A stretch of DNA of 64,000 nucleotides from Methylococcus capsulatus (GTDB lineage Bacteria; Pseudomonadota; Gammaproteobacteria; Methylococcales; Methylococcaceae). Below the pieces are notes generated by a model. The model had not been told where the DNA came from. It worked only from the letters and a program-made list of their open reading frames with translations, and did not search any database. How positions within the stretch are numbered: position 1 is the stretch's first letter; every line of letters begins with the position of its first letter. The DNA lies in NCBI RefSeq assembly GCF_036864975.1, contig NZ_CP104311.1, positions 1,652,001-1,716,000 of the forward strand, given 5' to 3'. This document shows, piece by piece, positions 62,159 through 64,000 of the stretch. A program made the position numbers and the translations under genes.

Positions 62159-63019
62159 TCAATGGGTTGAGTTCAGGGAAATTAGGACGTTGTCGATCAG
62201 TCTTGCCTTGCCCAGATGCGCCGCCGCCAGGATCACGAGCGCGTTGTCTTCTGCCGAAGGTACAGCAAGGTCCTGCTGTCGCCGGATGCTGACATAATCG
62301 ACCGAAAAGCCGCCGGCTTCGAGTGCCGCGCTGGCTTCCTGCTCAATGCGGGAATAGTCCCGTTCTCCCGCGCGCACGGCCTCGGCGGCCTGATTGAGGG
62401 TGCGGAAGATGAGGGCGGCACGCTCCTTTTGCTCCGGGCTGAGATAAGTGTTGCGGGAGCTCATGGCCAGGCCACTGGGCTCGCGTACCGTCGGAACGCC
62501 CACGATCGTCACGGCCATGTCGAGGTCGCGCACCATTTTGCGGATGAGGGTCAGTTGCTGAAAGTCTTTTTCGCCGAACAGGGCGAGGTCAGGCCGGACA
62601 CGGTTCAACAGTTTGCAGACCACGGTGGCGACGCCGCGGAAATGACCGGGCCGGAATGCTCCGCAGAGCCGTTCCGACAGGCCGGGCACTTCGACGACGG
62701 TGGTCGGCTGGCCGTCATCAGGGTAGACGTCGGCGACATCGGGCAGGTACAGCAGGTCGGCCTGCTGGGCGCGCAGCCGTTCGATGTCCTGTTCGGGCGT
62801 GCGGGGATAGGCGGCCAGATCTTCGCTGGGTCCGAACTGGGTCGGATTGACGAAGATGCTGACCACTACCCGGCGGGCTTTGATCTTCGCTGTGTCGACT
62901 AGATGCAGATGGCCTGCGTGCAGGTTGCCCATCGTGGGCACGAACGCGATGCTCTCACCTGCCGCCCGCCAGGGCGCCATGGCGGCTTCCAGCTCCGTTT
63001 TGGTGAAGACGATTTTCAT
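62159..63019 (-). CDS. panC: Pantothenate synthetase
   Basis: PanC condenses pantoate and beta-alanine with ATP. Starting at ATG 63019 (MKIVFTKTELEAAM) gives 286 residues; the frame is open upstream within panB. VPTMGNLHAGHLHLVD, SIFVNPTQFGPSEDL and GEKDFQQLTLIRKM are typical. It overlaps the panB stop by 4 bases. Confidence 0.97.
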   Translation of the reverse strand: MKIVFTKTELEAAMAPWRAAGESIAFVPTMGNLHAGHLHLVDTAKIKARRVVVSIFVNPTQFGPSEDLAAYPRTPEQDIERLRAQQADLLYLPDVADVYPDDGQPTTVVEVPGLSERLCGAFRPGHFRGVATVVCKLLNRVRPDLALFGEKDFQQLTLIRKMVRDLDMAVTIVGVPTVREPSGLAMSSRNTYLSPEQKERAALIFRTLNQAAEAVRAGERDYSRIEQEASAALEAGGFSVDYVSIRRQQDLAVPSAEDNALVILAAAHLGKARLIDNVLISLNSTH

Positions 63020-63825
63020 GGGCCGTCGCGGCCGAAACTGTGCTCGTCGCCCGGAAAGGTGCCGGCCTTGACCTCGCGCACATAGGCCGAGACGGCCTCC
63101 CGAACCCCTGCATTGCCGGCGAGGAAGTCTTTGCAGAAACGCAGGCGTCGTGCGCTCATGCCCAGCATGTCCTGCCAGACCAAGACCTGGCCGTCGCAGT
63201 GCCGGCCGGCGCCGATGCCAATGGTGGGAATCTCGACTGCGGCGGTGATTTCCTGCGCCAGTTCCCAGGGGATGCACTCGAGCACCAGGAGCATTGCGCC
63301 GGCTTCGGCCAGCAGGCAGGCATCTTCGATCATCCGGGTCGCCGATTCAGCGTCCCGGCCCTGCAGTGCATAGCGGCCCAGCCGGTGGATGGCTTGTGGC
63401 TGCAGGCCCAGATGGCCGCATACCGGGACATTCTGTTCCGCCAGGAACCGGACCACGCCGAGCCGTTCCCGCCCGCCTTCCAGCTTGACCATCTGCGCGC
63501 CGCCTTCGCGGATCAGCCGGGCGGCGCTGCGGACCGCCTGTTCCGGGGTGCAATAGCTCAGAAAGGGGAGATCGGCCAGTACCAGTGCACGGCGTGCTGC
63601 GCGCTGCACGCACGCGGTGTGGTACACCATGTGGTCGAGCGTGACACTCGAGGTGGTGGGCTGCCCCTGGATGACGTTGCCGAGCGAATCGCCCACCAGG
63701 ATGAGCTCGACACCGGCTTCGTCCTGCAAGGCGGCGGAGGATGCGTCATAGGCAGTGAGGCTGGCGATTTTTTCGCCGCGCTGCTTCATGGCGAGCAGGT
63801 CGGGTAGAGTCACCGGATCAGTCAT
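63016..63825 (-). CDS. panB: 3-methyl-2-oxobutanoate hydroxymethyltransferase
   Basis: PanB makes ketopantoate from ketoisovalerate and methylene-tetrahydrofolate. The 269-residue protein has LTAYDASSAALQDEAG, LVGDSLGNVIQG, VCGHLGLQPQ and GIGAGRHCDGQVLVWQDMLG in part. The start at 63825 overlaps the folK end by 8 bases. Confidence 0.97.
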   Translation of the reverse strand: MTDPVTLPDLLAMKQRGEKIASLTAYDASSAALQDEAGVELILVGDSLGNVIQGQPTTSSVTLDHMVYHTACVQRAARRALVLADLPFLSYCTPEQAVRSAARLIREGGAQMVKLEGGRERLGVVRFLAEQNVPVCGHLGLQPQAIHRLGRYALQGRDAESATRMIEDACLLAEAGAMLLVLECIPWELAQEITAAVEIPTIGIGAGRHCDGQVLVWQDMLGMSARRLRFCKDFLAGNAGVREAVSAYVREVKAGTFPGDEHSFGRDGP

Positions 63826-64000
63826 GGGCGATAACCGAAAGGCCCCGGCGGGGGCAGCTCCTGACCAGTTCTCTCAAGGGGCCCCGGTCGGGAATGTGGA
63901 GGTCGGGCGCGATTTCCGCCAGCGGATACAGGACGAATTCCCGTTTGGTGATGCCGGGATGCGGTAGCGTCAGGGTCTCCGTGTCGAGTGCGAGATCATC
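63818..64000 (-). CDS. folK: 2-amino-4-hydroxy-6-hydroxymethyldihydropteridine pyrophosphokinase, C-terminal part
   Basis: The last 60 codons run off the window edge. The visible part, LPHPGITKREFVLYPLAEIAPDL in part, is the typical FolK C-terminal region with HPG and PL.EIAP. FolK precedes FolP in folate synthesis. The order folK-panB-panC is common in gammaproteobacteria. Confidence 0.9.
   Translation of the reverse strand, partial: DDLALDTETLTLPHPGITKREFVLYPLAEIAPDLHIPDRGPLRELVRSCPRRGLSVIAHD

Overview
The window comes from the chromosome of a GC-rich gammaproteobacterium, most likely a methanotroph of the Methylococcus type. This is an inference. It rests on gammaproteobacterial gene orders (nqrABCDEF, the uninterrupted rpsL-to-rplQ ribosomal cluster, gshB-tonB-yqgE-yqgF-pyrR-pyrB-pyrC', folK-panB-panC) combined with methylotrophy genes: an MxaD-like protein, a YVTN beta-propeller protein and subunit A of the formyltransferase/hydrolase complex (FhcA). 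There are no insertion sequences, prophages or CRISPR arrays. Genes are tightly packed and many overlap by 1-14 bases.

Layout: 1-4943 is the Na+-pumping NADH:quinone oxidoreductase (end of nqrA, nqrBCDEF, maturation gene nqrM after a terminator-like hairpin). 4958-7962 holds exonuclease I, an MxaD-like periplasmic protein and a beta-propeller protein. 7968-10656 (minus) has a phosphotransferase-kinase fusion and RNase D. 10744-11017 is a two-tRNA unit (Arg-ACG, Asn-GTT) with promoter and terminator. 11035-28804 is the complete str-S10-spc-alpha supercluster with internal secY-rpmJ and an internal promoter before rpsM. Then come glnE, ilvE, a periplasmic HtrA protease, a ParA-type ATPase with a small membrane partner, rpmB-rpmG and the gshB-to-pyrC' group. 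42053-50075 is a metal-responsive two-component system divergent from a CzcCBA-type RND exporter.

The most interesting region is 51144-60741, which reads as a zinc-starvation island. It has a Zur repressor, a Zur-box-like palindrome placed exactly between the -35 and -10 of a ZnuD-like receptor gene, and then a nearly gapless run: DUF1826 protein, FhcA, a DksA2-type DksA lacking two zinc cysteines, a 72-residue unknown, HisI, two COG0523 GTPases, QueD-like protein and FolE2. Most members match the known Zur-linked zinc-sparing set. FhcA, a zinc amidohydrolase of the tetrahydromethanopterin C1 pathway, is unexpected there. Two genes of the run are broken in this sequence: fhcA by a frameshift in a G tract and folE2 by an in-frame TGA at codon 14 inside otherwise conserved sequence. 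The neighbouring CzcCBA exporter may handle the opposite condition, metal excess.

The window ends with folP facing panD-panC-panB and a partial folK (folate and pantothenate synthesis).
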